A DNA stretch of 64,000 nucleotides from Lentzea cavernae. Its GTDB lineage: Bacteria > Actinomycetota > Actinomycetes > Mycobacteriales > Pseudonocardiaceae. Each line of letters starts with the position of its first letter. Position 1 is the first letter of the stretch. The position numbers were made by a program, and so were the translations under genes. This document shows positions 53,983 to 63,026 of this stretch, piece by piece. The notes below the pieces were generated by a model. That model did no database searches. It was not told where the DNA came from and saw only the letters and a program-made list of their open reading frames with translations. The DNA is taken from NCBI RefSeq assembly GCF_014653695.1, contig NZ_BNAR01000017.1, positions 103,447 through 167,446 on the forward strand, given 5' to 3'.

Positions 53983-54939
53983 CTACCCGGCGGAGGCGAG
54001 CGCGTGAGCCTTGCGGAAGCGCTCGGCCGGGTTGCCGAAGTAGCCCCAGGGCCACCGCATCACGCGTTCCCCCGCCCGGGGCAGGTGCCGGGCGAGCCGG
54101 TCGGCCGCCCCGACCTCGTAGTAGTACACCGCGAAGATCTGATGCGCCCACAGGGAATGTGGCTGACCGCCGGCGCCCGCGAGCAGACGGTCGGACGCGG
54201 CATCGACCTCGGCGCGCTGCTTCTTGAGGTAGCCGGTGGTCAGCACCTGCCACGCCTGCGACAGCCGGCCGCCGCTCGACGTCCTCTTGAGGTGCACCTC
54301 GACGTGCGCGATCGGGACCAGGGACAGCAACGGGTGTCCGTCCGGCAGGCCCGCGACGCCGGAACGGGCGAACGCGAGCATCTCCTCGTGGCTGCCGTAC
54401 CACTTCAGGGCCGTCGACTGCAGGCGGCGCAACGTCGCGTTGACCAGGTCCGGCACCCGCTTCACGACTTCGGCGTAGACCTCGGCGGCCTCGCCGCGAT
54501 GGGTGGGAGCGCCCAGTGCCACGGACATCAACGCGGCCCACGGCGCCACATCTCCGGGGTCCAGCGCGGCGGCACGGTGAAGCGTGTCGCGCGCACGCCG
54601 GGTGTACGTCACCAGGCCGTCGAACTGCTCGTCGCTCGTGTCCTTCGCCCATGCGCCGCCGCGCGATTCCCAGCCCGCCGTGCTCTGCGCGACACCGAGC
54701 AGCAGCAACAGGTTCACGTCGTCCGGCCGTTCCTGCCCGGCGGCGAACAGAGCGGGCAGCACGGCGTTGCCCGCGGCGCCGAGCACGTCCACCGCGAGCT
54801 CACGGCGGTACGGGTCGTCACGGGTGGCGGCGAGGAAGCCCAGGGCGGGCTCGAGGTCACCGGACACCAGCGCGACGACCGCCCGGAGCAGTTCGTCGTC
54901 GTCGAAAGTGGTGTCCACGTAAGGGGGAAGCTGAGGCAC
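53983..54939 (-). CDS. Helical-repeat (TPR-like) protein
   Basis: A 318-residue cytoplasmic protein, helical throughout, with segments such as DTLHRAAALDPGDVAPWAAL that look like tetratricopeptide units. No catalytic motif. Similar proteins of unknown function occur in actinomycetes. It is downstream of, but separated by 95 bases from, the SDR gene on the same strand. Confidence 0.6.
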   Translation of the reverse strand: MPQLPPYVDTTFDDDELLRAVVALVSGDLEPALGFLAATRDDPYRRELAVDVLGAAGNAVLPALFAAGQERPDDVNLLLLLGVAQSTAGWESRGGAWAKDTSDEQFDGLVTYTRRARDTLHRAAALDPGDVAPWAALMSVALGAPTHRGEAAEVYAEVVKRVPDLVNATLRRLQSTALKWYGSHEEMLAFARSGVAGLPDGHPLLSLVPIAHVEVHLKRTSSGGRLSQAWQVLTTGYLKKQRAEVDAASDRLLAGAGGQPHSLWAHQIFAVYYYEVGAADRLARHLPRAGERVMRWPWGYFGNPAERFRKAHALASAG

Positions 54940-55034
54940 GGGCGGAAACTAACACCGCGTCAAGCACGGCTGTCCGCAGTTGACCAGCAGGGGAAGCGCC
55001 GCCCAGGGCACCGGACGACGCCTCCCCCACCCGC

Positions 55035-55922
55035 TCAGGCGGTCTGTGAAGGCTCCACCAGCGCACGGAGCCGGGGAGGCATCCTCTTCTCCAACCCGTA
55101 CGGTTCGAGGTGCGCCTGCAACACGCCCGTGAACGCCCGCTCCACCGAAGCGGTGTCCCAGTTGTCGCTCTCCAGGATCGGCTGCTTGAAGTACGGCTGG
55201 CCGACGATGTGCAGCTGCCTGCCGTTGCACCGGATGACCTGCCCGGTGATGCCCTCGGCGCGGTCGGAGAGCAGGAACAGCACCAGCGGCGCCACCTTGC
55301 CCGGCGTCCGGTCGGCCGGGATGGCGCGCAGGGAGCGTTCGGACTTCCACACCATCCGCGTGTGCGCGACGGGGCACACGGCGTTGACGCGGATGCCTTC
55401 GGCCTCCAGGTCGAGGGCCCACGAGTAGCTCAGGGAGGCCACCGCGCCCTTGGTCGCCGAGTAGGTGGCGAGCTTGCGCTGGCCGAACGACGCGCCGGAG
55501 GAGATGTTGATGATGGAACCGCCACCGGTGGCCCGCATCGCGCGCATGGCCGCGATGCCGGTGTAGATGACGCCGAGGACGTTCACCTCGACCACGTGCT
55601 TGATGGTCTCGGGGTCGTCCTCCCACGGCGCGGTCTCGTAGTTCAGGCCGGCGTTGTTCACCAGGCCGTCGACGCGGCCGAACTCGTCCAGGCAGAGGTC
55701 GACGATCTTGGCCGCCTCGCTCGGGTCCGCGACGGTGTGGTTCGAGGCGACGGCGCTCCCGCCGAACTCGCGGATGTGCTCGGCGACCCGTTCCGCCAGA
55801 TCACCGTCGTTGTCGTTGACCACCACGGACGCTCCGGCGAGGGCGGCGTGCATGGCGTAGGCCTCACCCAGTCCTCGGCCCGCCCCGGTGATGACGACAG
55901 CTTTTCCGTCCAGGATCCCCAT
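55035..55922 (-). CDS. Short-chain dehydrogenase/reductase
   Basis: A 295-residue classical SDR with cofactor loop TGAGRGLGE, NNAG (LVNNAGLNY), the catalytic Ser in NISSGASFG and YSATK. DND after strand 2 (VVVNDNDGDLAE) suggests NAD(H) preference. It resembles 3-hydroxyacyl-CoA dehydrogenase/steroid-type SDRs with an extended C-terminus. A 16-base palindrome about 200 bases upstream may be its operator. Confidence 0.85.
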   Translation of the reverse strand: MGILDGKAVVITGAGRGLGEAYAMHAALAGASVVVNDNDGDLAERVAEHIREFGGSAVASNHTVADPSEAAKIVDLCLDEFGRVDGLVNNAGLNYETAPWEDDPETIKHVVEVNVLGVIYTGIAAMRAMRATGGGSIINISSGASFGQRKLATYSATKGAVASLSYSWALDLEAEGIRVNAVCPVAHTRMVWKSERSLRAIPADRTPGKVAPLVLFLLSDRAEGITGQVIRCNGRQLHIVGQPYFKQPILESDNWDTASVERAFTGVLQAHLEPYGLEKRMPPRLRALVEPSQTA

Positions 55923-56124
55923 GGCACGCTCTCTTTCACTCGGGCGGCGGTTCCCCTGACCCCCCTGTGGTCCTGTACCCGCCTTCGTCCAGCGTGCTGA
56001 GGTTCCGAAGCGGTGCGGGACACGTTTCGATGAGATGTCGCTGCCGAGCGCCCAATGGCGAACCGAGTTCGGCCCGGCAGTTTCGCCGCACTGATCGGCC
56101 CATCAGGACAGAGGACTTTGGACC

Positions 56125-56140
56125 TCACTCGATCGAGTGA
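56125..56140. promoter_or_regulatory. Perfect 16-bp palindrome, candidate operator
   Basis: TCACTCGATCGAGTGA is fully self-complementary. It lies in the 270-base gap between the SDR gene and the end of the sugar-transport operon, upstream of the SDR. It has the size of a TetR- or GntR-family operator. The remaining gap shows only the terminator described next. Confidence 0.4.
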
Positions 56141-56148
56141 CACGGAAA

Positions 56149-56178
56149 GGCCGCCCTCCCCGCGTGGGGAAGGCGGCC
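56149..56178 (-). terminator. Terminator of the sugar-transport operon
   Basis: Arms GGCCGCCCTCCCC (56149-56161) and GGGGAAGGCGGCC (56166-56178) pair at 12 of 13 positions around a four-base loop, 15 bases beyond the ATPase stop. Confidence 0.7.
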
Positions 56179-56192
56179 CGGAAAACGAGAAT

Positions 56193-57377
56193 TCACCGTT
56201 CCGTGTAGGTCAGGTTCCTGCCGCTGGACGGGTCGAAGAGCTGCACCTTGTCCGCGTCGAACCAGATCTCCGACGAGCCGCCTTCCACCGCGCCGGACGC
56301 CGAGGACAGGCGCGTCACGAGCGAGATGCCGTCACCCGGCACGTCGTCCGATCCCGCGTCCGCCGCGAGCTCCTGGAGCTCGGCCGAGGCCGCCTGCTCG
56401 CCCGTGAGGTTGAAGTAGGCGTACTTGTCCGAGCCCATCGACTCCAGCACGTCCACCTGGGACGTGAACTTGCCGCCCGCCGACAGCTTCGCCGGCTCGA
56501 CCAGCGACGCGTCCTCGAAGTGCTCGGGGCGGATGCCCAGGATCACCTCGCGGGGCGCGTCGGCGCCCTCGATCAGCTGCCGCACCCGGTCCGTCAGCGT
56601 GACGTCGCCGATGACCGACCGCAGCGCGCCGTTCTCGAGCGTGGCCGGCACGAAGTTCATCGACGGGGAGCCGATGAAGCCCGCGACGAACAGGTTCGCC
56701 GGCTGCTCGTAGAGGAACTGCGGTGCGCCGATCTGCTGCACGACACCGCCGCGCATGACGACGACCCGGTCGCCGAGGGTCATCGCCTCGGTCTGGTCGT
56801 GCGTCACGTACACCGTGGTCGTGCCCAGCTGCTTCTGCAGGCGCGACACCGAGGTGCGCATCTGCACGCGGAGCTTGGCGTCCAGGTTGGACAGCGGTTC
56901 GTCCATGAGGAACGCCTTGGGGCTGCGCACGATCGCGCGGCCCATCGCCACGCGCTGCCGCTGGCCACCGGACAGGTTGGACGGTTTGCGGTCGAGGTGT
57001 TGCGAGAGGTCCAAGATCTCGGCCGCCTCCTTGACCTTCTTCTCGACCGTGGCGTTGTCGACCTTGGCCAGCCGCAACGGGAAGGCCATGTTCTCCTTCA
57101 CCGTCATGTGCGGGTACAGCGCGTAGGACTGGAACACCATCGCGATGTCGCGGTCCTTGGGCGCCTTCTCGTTGACGCGCTGCCCGCCGATGCGCAGCTC
57201 GCCGTCGGTGATGTCCTCCAGTCCCGCGATCATGTTGAGCGTGGTGGACTTCCCGCAGCCGGACGGTCCGACCAGGATGATGAACTCGCCGTCGGCGATC
57301 TCCAGGTTGACCTCCTGGACGGCCAACGCGCCGTCCGGGTACCGCTTGGTCACCTTGTCCAGAACGATCTCTGCCAT
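56193..57377 (-). CDS. Sugar ABC transporter ATPase (SugC/MsmK-like)
   Basis: A 394-residue ABC ATPase of the MalK/UgpC/SugC type. Walker A GPSGCGKST, Q-loop MVFQSYALYPHM, signature LSGGQRQRVAMGRA, Walker B FLMDEPLSNLD, H-loop VTHDQTEA, then a MalK-like TOBE domain (GIRPEHFED). It powers the import system encoded by the three upstream genes. Being encoded within the operon, it is probably dedicated to this importer. Confidence 0.9.
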   Translation of the reverse strand: MAEIVLDKVTKRYPDGALAVQEVNLEIADGEFIILVGPSGCGKSTTLNMIAGLEDITDGELRIGGQRVNEKAPKDRDIAMVFQSYALYPHMTVKENMAFPLRLAKVDNATVEKKVKEAAEILDLSQHLDRKPSNLSGGQRQRVAMGRAIVRSPKAFLMDEPLSNLDAKLRVQMRTSVSRLQKQLGTTTVYVTHDQTEAMTLGDRVVVMRGGVVQQIGAPQFLYEQPANLFVAGFIGSPSMNFVPATLENGALRSVIGDVTLTDRVRQLIEGADAPREVILGIRPEHFEDASLVEPAKLSAGGKFTSQVDVLESMGSDKYAYFNLTGEQAASAELQELAADAGSDDVPGDGISLVTRLSSASGAVEGGSSEIWFDADKVQLFDPSSGRNLTYTER

Positions 57378-57385
57378 TGGTCAAC

Positions 57386-58231
57386 TCACCCCTTGACGGC
57401 GCCGGAGGTCAGGCCGGCGACGATCCGGCGCTGGAAGAACAACACGAAGAGGATGATCGGAATGGTGATCACGACGGCGGCCGCCGCGATCGACCCGGCC
57501 GGGTCCTCGAACTGCGAGCTGCCGGTGAAGAACGACAGCGCCACCGGCACGGTCCGCGACTGCTCGGTCGAGGTGAGCGAGATCGCGAACAGGAAGTCGT
57601 TCCAGCAGAAGATGAACACCAGGATCGCCGTCGTGAACACACCCGGCGCGGCGAGCGGCGCGATGACGCGACGGAACGCCTGCCCCGGCGTCGCACCGTC
57701 CATCTTGGCCGCCTTCTCGAGCTCCCAGGGGATCTCGCGGAAGAACGCCGACAGGGTGTAGATCGCGAGCGGCAGCGCGAACGTGATGTACGGCAGGATC
57801 AGGCCGGGCCACGTGTCGAACAGACCGAGCGAGCGCTCGATCTCGAACAACGGGGACACCAGCGAGACCTGCGGGAACATCGCGATCAGCAGCGAGACGC
57901 CCACCAGCAGGTTCTTGCCGGGGAAGTCCAGCCGCGCGATGGCGTAGGCGGCCATCGTGCCGAACACCACGGCGATCGCGGTCGCGATGATCGCGATGCC
58001 GATGGAGTTGAACAGCGCCCGCGTGAACTCCGACGTCGAGAAGATGTTCTGGTAGTTCTCCAGACTCCACTCGCGAGGGATGAAGTTGCCGTCCGCCAAC
58101 GTCTCGGACGACTTGAACGACAGCGACACGATCCACAGCACCGGTACCAGCGCGTAGATCACGACGACCGTGTTGAGAACGCCCCAGCCCCACTTCTTGG
58201 CCGGGGTCTCCGCTCCTCCGATGCCCGCCAT
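57386..58231 (-). CDS. Sugar ABC transporter permease (SugB-like)
   Basis: A 281-residue permease of the MalG/SugB type with six membrane helices and the EAA loop EKAAKMDGATPGQAFRRVIA. Its ATG overlaps the stop of the preceding permease gene, so the two are translationally coupled. Confidence 0.9.
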   Translation of the reverse strand: MAGIGGAETPAKKWGWGVLNTVVVIYALVPVLWIVSLSFKSSETLADGNFIPREWSLENYQNIFSTSEFTRALFNSIGIAIIATAIAVVFGTMAAYAIARLDFPGKNLLVGVSLLIAMFPQVSLVSPLFEIERSLGLFDTWPGLILPYITFALPLAIYTLSAFFREIPWELEKAAKMDGATPGQAFRRVIAPLAAPGVFTTAILVFIFCWNDFLFAISLTSTEQSRTVPVALSFFTGSSQFEDPAGSIAAAAVVITIPIILFVLFFQRRIVAGLTSGAVKG

Positions 58232-59187
58232 CAGCGCTTCCCTCCGTCGTCACTGCCGGGGGCAGCGGTGCCGAAGAGCTTGATGAACACGAACGCGATG
58301 ATCGCGACCATGATGAAGATCAGTACCGACATCGTCGATCCGATACCGAGGTTCAAGCCCTTGATCAGGTTGTTGTAGGTCAGCATCGACACCGACGACG
58401 TGCCCTGCGAGCCCGCGGTGAGCACGAAGAGGTTGTCGAAGATGCGGAACGCGTCGAGCGTGCGGAACAGCAGCGCCACCAGGATCGCCGGCTTCATGAT
58501 CGGCACGGTGATCTTGATGAACCGCTGCCACCCGCTCGCGCCGTCCATCGCGGCGGCCTTGAGCAGGTCGTCCGGCACCAGCGCCAGGCCCGCCATCAGC
58601 AGCAGGGCCATGAACGGCGTGGTCTTCCAGATCTCCGCGAGACCCACGACCATCAGCGCCGGGATCTTCTCCGTGAGCACGGGATCGCCCCCGAGCGCCT
58701 CGGCGAGGTAGCCGGTGCCGGGCGTCCAGGCGAAGCGCCAGGAGAACGCGGCCACGACCGTGACGATGCCGTACGGGATCAGCGTCGTCGTGCGGACGAT
58801 GCCCCGGCCGACGAGCGCCCGGTGCATGATCAGCGCGAGCGACATGCCCAGCACCAGCTCGACCGCGACCGTGACGACGGTGAGCAACACCGTCACCCAC
58901 ACCGCGTTCCACCAGTACGGGCTGCTGAGCACGGTGATGTAGTTGTCGAACCAGATCCACTCGGTGCGGTCCGGGAACTTCAGGTCGAACCTCTGCATCG
59001 ACAGCAGCAGCGAGTAGAGGATCGGCCAGCCCGTCACCGCGACCATGGTGAGCGCGGCGGGCGCGCAGAGCAGCCAGCCGAGCCTGCGCTCGGCCCGCTT
59101 GCCCTCGCTCAGCACCTTCTTCTTCGGCGCGGCCGGAGCCGGTGAGGCACCTGTCGTCGCCGTGTCCTGCGTCGTCGTCTGACTCAC
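58231..59187 (-). CDS. Sugar ABC transporter permease (SugA-like)
   Basis: A 318-residue permease of the MalF/SugA type with a disordered N-terminus (TTTQDTATTGASPAPAAPK), six membrane helices and the EAA loop LKAAAMDGASGWQRFIKI. The GTG at 59187 overlaps the stop of the binding-protein gene (GTGA). Confidence 0.9.
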   Translation of the reverse strand: MSQTTTQDTATTGASPAPAAPKKKVLSEGKRAERRLGWLLCAPAALTMVAVTGWPILYSLLLSMQRFDLKFPDRTEWIWFDNYITVLSSPYWWNAVWVTVLLTVVTVAVELVLGMSLALIMHRALVGRGIVRTTTLIPYGIVTVVAAFSWRFAWTPGTGYLAEALGGDPVLTEKIPALMVVGLAEIWKTTPFMALLLMAGLALVPDDLLKAAAMDGASGWQRFIKITVPIMKPAILVALLFRTLDAFRIFDNLFVLTAGSQGTSSVSMLTYNNLIKGLNLGIGSTMSVLIFIMVAIIAFVFIKLFGTAAPGSDDGGKR

Positions 59188-60437
59188 GGCAGCACCCCCT
59201 TCGAGTCGAGAGCGTCCTGCAGTTCCTTGCGCAGCCTGTCCGCCGTGGCCTGCGGGTCGATGCTCGCGGGCGGCGACAGGATCGTGGAGATCACCGTCGA
59301 GACGTTCTGGTAGGCGGGCGTGCGCGGCCGCACGCTCGCGTTCTTCAGCGTCTCCTTGATGTCGTCGCGCATCGGGTACGCCTCGGCCATCTCGGGTTCG
59401 TCGTAGACGGACTCGATGGTCGGCGGCACACCGTCCTTGAGCGCGGCGAGCTTCTGGCTCTCCGCGCCGCGCAGGCACAACACCGCGTCGAACGACTGGT
59501 CCGGCTTCGTGGTGTAGTTGCTGACGGCGTAGTTGATCCCGCCGACGGTGACCTTCGACTGCTCACCGCTGACCGTGGGGTACGGCGCCCACTTGAAGTT
59601 CTTCGCGAAGTCCGGCTTCTTCTGCGCCGCCGCGTAGACGTACGGCCAGTTGAGCTGGAACGCCGCGCTGCCGCCCTCCATGGCGAGGCGCGCGTTGTCC
59701 TCGGCCGCGTTGGAGAACGACGGGTCGATCGCCTTCGACGTGGCGAGCTTCTTCAACGCCGCCAACGCCTGCACGGCCTTGTCGTCGACGATGGCCTTGG
59801 TGCCGTTCTCGTCGAGGATCGTGCCGCCGTTGGAGTTGACGAGGGTGTTGTACAGCACGACGAGCCCCTCGTACTGCTTGCCCTGCGCGACGATCTGACC
59901 GGGCTTCCCGTCCGCCACCAGCGCCTCGGCCATGGAGATCATCTCGTCCCACGTCTTCGGCGGCGTGGGAACCAGGTCTGAGCGGTACCAGAGCAACTGG
60001 ACGTTCGTGTTGTCCGGGGCCCCGTACAGCTTGCCCTCGTAGGTCGCCGTGTCGAGCGGCGTCTTCAGCGTGCCCGTCTCCACCTGCGACTTGACGGAGC
60101 CGGTGAACTCCTTGATCCAGCCCGCCTTCGCGAGCTCCGCCGTCCACGTGACGTCGAGCCCGAGGACGTCCATGCTGTCGTCCTCGGCCGCGAGTCTGCG
60201 CACCATCTGTTCGCGCTGACCGTCCGCCTCACGCGGCAGCTTGTTGTAGACGATGTTGTACCGCCCGCCGGCCTTCGCGTTGCACGCGTCGACGATGGCC
60301 TGGAAGTTCTCCTGGGGGTACTTGTAGACGTTCACGGTGATGCCTTGGTCGCCAGACCCGCATGCCGTGAGGGTTCCCGCCGCGAGCATCGCGGCTCCCA
60401 CTCCGGCCGCGAGTCGATAGCGCCTTGTCGCACCCAT
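59184..60437 (-). CDS. Sugar-binding lipoprotein (LpqY-like)
   Basis: A 417-residue extracytoplasmic solute-binding lipoprotein. Signal peptide MGATRRYRLAAGVGAAMLA ends in the lipobox GTLTAC, with the lipid-anchored Cys about residue 26. The body is a family 1 carbohydrate-binding protein (DVLGLDVTWTAELAKAGWI, LYGAPDNTNVQLLWYRSDL). AAGGAGG precedes the ATG at 60437. Order binding protein-permease-permease-ATPase matches mycobacterial lpqY-sugABC, which recycles trehalose; the substrate here is inferred from that layout. Confidence 0.88.
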   Translation of the reverse strand: MGATRRYRLAAGVGAAMLAAGTLTACGSGDQGITVNVYKYPQENFQAIVDACNAKAGGRYNIVYNKLPREADGQREQMVRRLAAEDDSMDVLGLDVTWTAELAKAGWIKEFTGSVKSQVETGTLKTPLDTATYEGKLYGAPDNTNVQLLWYRSDLVPTPPKTWDEMISMAEALVADGKPGQIVAQGKQYEGLVVLYNTLVNSNGGTILDENGTKAIVDDKAVQALAALKKLATSKAIDPSFSNAAEDNARLAMEGGSAAFQLNWPYVYAAAQKKPDFAKNFKWAPYPTVSGEQSKVTVGGINYAVSNYTTKPDQSFDAVLCLRGAESQKLAALKDGVPPTIESVYDEPEMAEAYPMRDDIKETLKNASVRPRTPAYQNVSTVISTILSPPASIDPQATADRLRKELQDALDSKGVLP

Positions 60438-60604
60438 CGGCCCTGCCTCCTTCCCGACTGCACGGAGGAGCCAGACCGCAGCGCCCGGCACCTCGTCGTG
60501 CCACCGGCCGCACCGGGCGGACCGGTCAACCGAACCTAGGCCCGGTGATCAGGAGCCGCAACCAAGGGAAGCAACGATTCAGAACCAATGGTCTTATGTG
60601 AGCC

Positions 60605-61129
60605 TTAAGAACTCGGGTTCACGGGACGCATCGCGAGCCTCGCGAGCAGGTCACGGCCCTTCTCGGCCGATTTCGGGTCGCAGAGCACGTCATACCGGTT
60701 CGCGACCAACTGGGACGCGGACTGGAAGTCCCTCTTGCCCTTCGCCGACCCGTACCCGACAGCCGCGAACACCAGACCGAAGAACACACCGGTGATCAGA
60801 CCCGTCAGCACCGGCCCGATCGTGACGCCAGGCTCAGGGCTGAAGAGCGTCAGCAGCAGCCCGACGAACAGGCCGAACCACGCGCCGCTCGCCGCGCCCG
60901 TCATCAGCACGCGGCTCCACGTCAGCTTGCCGGTGATGCGTTCGACGAGCATCAGGTCCACCCCGACGATCATCACGTCTTGGACGGTGAAGTCCTCGGT
61001 GGCGAGGTGGTCGACCGCGCGCTGCGCCTCCTCGTAGGTGGCGTAGGAGCCGATCGGCCACCCCGTCGGCGGCGTGGGCAGGCGGGGAGGGACACCGGGC
61101 CGGTTCGGGCTGGCGAACGGACTCGTCAC
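60605..61129 (-). CDS. General-stress YflT-like membrane protein
   Basis: A 174-residue protein with a general stress protein 17M (YflT, PF11181)-like domain (GSYATYEEAQRAVDHLATED, DVMIVGVDL) and two membrane helices (TGAASGAWFGLFVGLLLTLF; GLITGVFFGLVFAAVGYG). The GTG at 61129 has AGAGGTGG five bases upstream, supporting an independent start, although the frame is open upstream through a barstar domain. Confidence 0.7.
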   Translation of the reverse strand: MTSPFASPNRPGVPPRLPTPPTGWPIGSYATYEEAQRAVDHLATEDFTVQDVMIVGVDLMLVERITGKLTWSRVLMTGAASGAWFGLFVGLLLTLFSPEPGVTIGPVLTGLITGVFFGLVFAAVGYGSAKGKRDFQSASQLVANRYDVLCDPKSAEKGRDLLARLAMRPVNPSS

Positions 61130-61609
61130 GGGGACCACCTCTGTCGGACGCGCTGATCGTTCCATCCTGCCAGTGCCCGGTGTGGCGTGCCGACACGCCT
61201 GCGGGTGTTTTGCCGGTTTCACGCCTCGGCCTGGTGGAGCGCGAACACCTCGTCGTGGGTCAGCACCCGGCCAGCCACCCCCCAGTACGGGTTCGACCGG
61301 CCAGGTGTTGTCCAGGCGCCACGCGAAGCGAACGACGAACCTGTGCCCTGACGGGCGGGGAGCATCCCTTTCCATCACGTCGGAGAGGACCTTCGCGATC
61401 TTCCCGTAGACCTCGTCGCCGAGCAGCTCCCTGCTGACCTCGGAGTCCACCCACACGAGCTCCACTGGACGTTCGACGTCAGTGCTGAGGCGATCCCACA
61501 AGGCAGACAGGTTGTTGCCGTAGTACGGCCCGAAGTCGAGCGGACCGGCAAGCGCGTCGTGAACCGCTTGCTCAGTCGCCATCGACTTCCCGTCGAGCAC
61601 CACTCTCAT
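60605..61609 (-). CDS. Barstar-domain ORF fused in frame to the stress gene
   Basis: From an ATG at 61609 the frame encodes a barstar-like domain (MRVVLDGKSMATEQAVHDAL, FGPYYGNNLSALWDRL, VELVWVDSEVSRELLG), the ribonuclease-inhibitor fold. It has no stop of its own: the frame runs through a copy of the LamG gene 3' end read out of phase and on into the stress protein, giving 334 codons. Either a fusion protein is made or the barstar gene lost its stop by rearrangement. No barnase-type ribonuclease gene is adjacent. Confidence 0.5.
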   Translation of the reverse strand: MRVVLDGKSMATEQAVHDALAGPLDFGPYYGNNLSALWDRLSTDVERPVELVWVDSEVSRELLGDEVYGKIAKVLSDVMERDAPRPSGHRFVVRFAWRLDNTWPVEPVLGGGWPGADPRRGVRAPPGRGVKPAKHPQACRHATPGTGRMERSARPTEVVPVTSPFASPNRPGVPPRLPTPPTGWPIGSYATYEEAQRAVDHLATEDFTVQDVMIVGVDLMLVERITGKLTWSRVLMTGAASGAWFGLFVGLLLTLFSPEPGVTIGPVLTGLITGVFFGLVFAAVGYGSAKGKRDFQSASQLVANRYDVLCDPKSAEKGRDLLARLAMRPVNPSS

Positions 61610-61669
61610 GATCGCCGGTTTCACGCCTCGGCCTGGTGGAGCGCGAACACCTCGTCGTGGGTCAGCGCC
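61211..61669. repeat. Pair of ~57-bp direct repeats flanking the barstar segment
   Basis: The last ~50 bases of the LamG gene with its stop and a few following bases (about 61614-61671) recur at about 61211-61268 with one visible mismatch. The barstar-coding segment lies between. This marks a past tandem duplication or recombination event. Confidence 0.8.
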
Positions 61670-62346
61670 CGGCCGAAGAACCGGACCTCGTCGGCCGCAC
61701 CGGGCCAGAACCCGGTCTGGGCTCCCGCCTTCCGCGCCGCGCCGAGGGCGAGGCCGCCGGTGCCGTTCCACTGCGCGTTGATCGTGCCCGAGCCGACCAG
61801 GCTGCCGGACTCGTACAGGTAGGTGGTCCCGCTGTCCGCGTCGTGGACGCCCACGACGTGCGTCCACACACCGGTCTCCGCCGGGATCGCCGAGGTGGCG
61901 GTCGCGGTGACCGGCGCGGCGTCGGTGTCGGCCTCCGCCATCTCGAAGTACCAGTTGCCGAGGTGGTCGCGGTCCTTCAGGTAGCCGAGCGAGAAGCGGC
62001 TGCTGCGCTCGCCGTCGGCGCTGACAGCGGTGAACCCGCACTTGCGGGCGGTGCACTCCGTGGCCAGGTTGACCCACGCCGACACGGTGAAACTGGTGCC
62101 CGTGTCCACGGCGAGCGGAGCGGACACCGTGCCGCCGGAGAAGTCGAGGCCGCTGCCGGCCTTGCCCGGCCCGAACGCGACGGCGCCGGACAACGTGCCG
62201 GTCGCTCCCGTCACCGAGTCGACGGTGGTCGTGCCGGACGCCTCGTCCAGCCCCCAGTGGCTCGCCACCGGCGCGTCGGCCTGAACGGCACCCGCCGTCA
62301 GGCACAGCGACATGACGGCAGCCGTCATCGCCAGAACTCCACGCAT
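61621..62346 (-). CDS. Secreted LamG (concanavalin-like) domain protein
   Basis: A 241-residue secreted protein: signal peptide MRGVLAMTAAVMSLCLTAG, cleaved near AVQADA, then one LamG/laminin-G-like jelly-roll domain (SHWGLDEASGTTTVDSVTG, TSFTVSAWVNL, WTHVVGVHD, DEVRFFGRALTHDEV). Two Cys (ATECTARKCG) probably pair. Likely glycan or surface binding; no enzyme domain attached. Confidence 0.82.
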   Translation of the reverse strand: MRGVLAMTAAVMSLCLTAGAVQADAPVASHWGLDEASGTTTVDSVTGATGTLSGAVAFGPGKAGSGLDFSGGTVSAPLAVDTGTSFTVSAWVNLATECTARKCGFTAVSADGERSSRFSLGYLKDRDHLGNWYFEMAEADTDAAPVTATATSAIPAETGVWTHVVGVHDADSGTTYLYESGSLVGSGTINAQWNGTGGLALGAARKAGAQTGFWPGAADEVRFFGRALTHDEVFALHQAEA

Positions 62347-62386
62347 GAATTCCCCCAGGTAGAACGGTCAGGACGGAGACCTTAAG

Positions 62387-62989
62387 TCATCCAATCGCGA
62401 ACGCAAGGGAAAAACGGTGGGCGAAGGCGCGGTACGAGCGGGCGTACACGTCCCTGCTGTCCGCCACCCGCTCGTGCTCCTTCTTCAACACCTCACCGGC
62501 CGCCCCCGCATCGCCGTTCAGCACGTGGATGATCGCGAGCTTCCGCGCCCGTTCGAAGTCGAGCAACGACTCGGGCTTCGCGACGAGCTCACGCGACAAC
62601 GCGTCCCACTTCGCATGCTTGTCGATGTAAGGCTTCCCGTGCTTCAAGAACGTTGACACCAAAGAAGAAGCGACAGAAGCGTGGTCACCGCCGGGCGCGA
62701 AGTTCCAGTGCCACACGGGTTTCTCGCCCATCAACGCACCGAGAGGCGTCGAAACCAGAGGCGTGGTGGGGATTCCGACTCCCAGCGCACGGCAGACCTC
62801 GTCGTAGCGGCGGAAGCAGACGCCCACCAGAGGGGTGAGGTCCAGAGCGCCCGACAGGCCGAAGCCGAGCCAGCCCGAAACGCCGTCGCCGCGTTCCTGG
62901 AGCCAGACGTGGCCGCGGCGGACGAAGCCCGTGGGGCGCAGGGCGGTGTCCACGGCGACGAGCGCGTCGGTTTTCAGGGAAGGCCTCAC
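62387..62989 (-). CDS. Hypothetical protein
   Basis: A 200-residue soluble protein with GFVRRGHVWLQERGDGVSGW near the N-terminus and a helical C-terminal half (GAAGEVLKKEHERVADSRDV). The layout recalls DUF4304-type proteins found near polymorphic toxin or immunity loci, but I cannot confirm a family. Confidence 0.55.
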   Translation of the reverse strand: MRPSLKTDALVAVDTALRPTGFVRRGHVWLQERGDGVSGWLGFGLSGALDLTPLVGVCFRRYDEVCRALGVGIPTTPLVSTPLGALMGEKPVWHWNFAPGGDHASVASSLVSTFLKHGKPYIDKHAKWDALSRELVAKPESLLDFERARKLAIIHVLNGDAGAAGEVLKKEHERVADSRDVYARSYRAFAHRFSLAFAIG

Positions 62990-63026
62990 GGACGACAGGG
63001 TCCCAAACGATGGCGGATCTCGCCTG

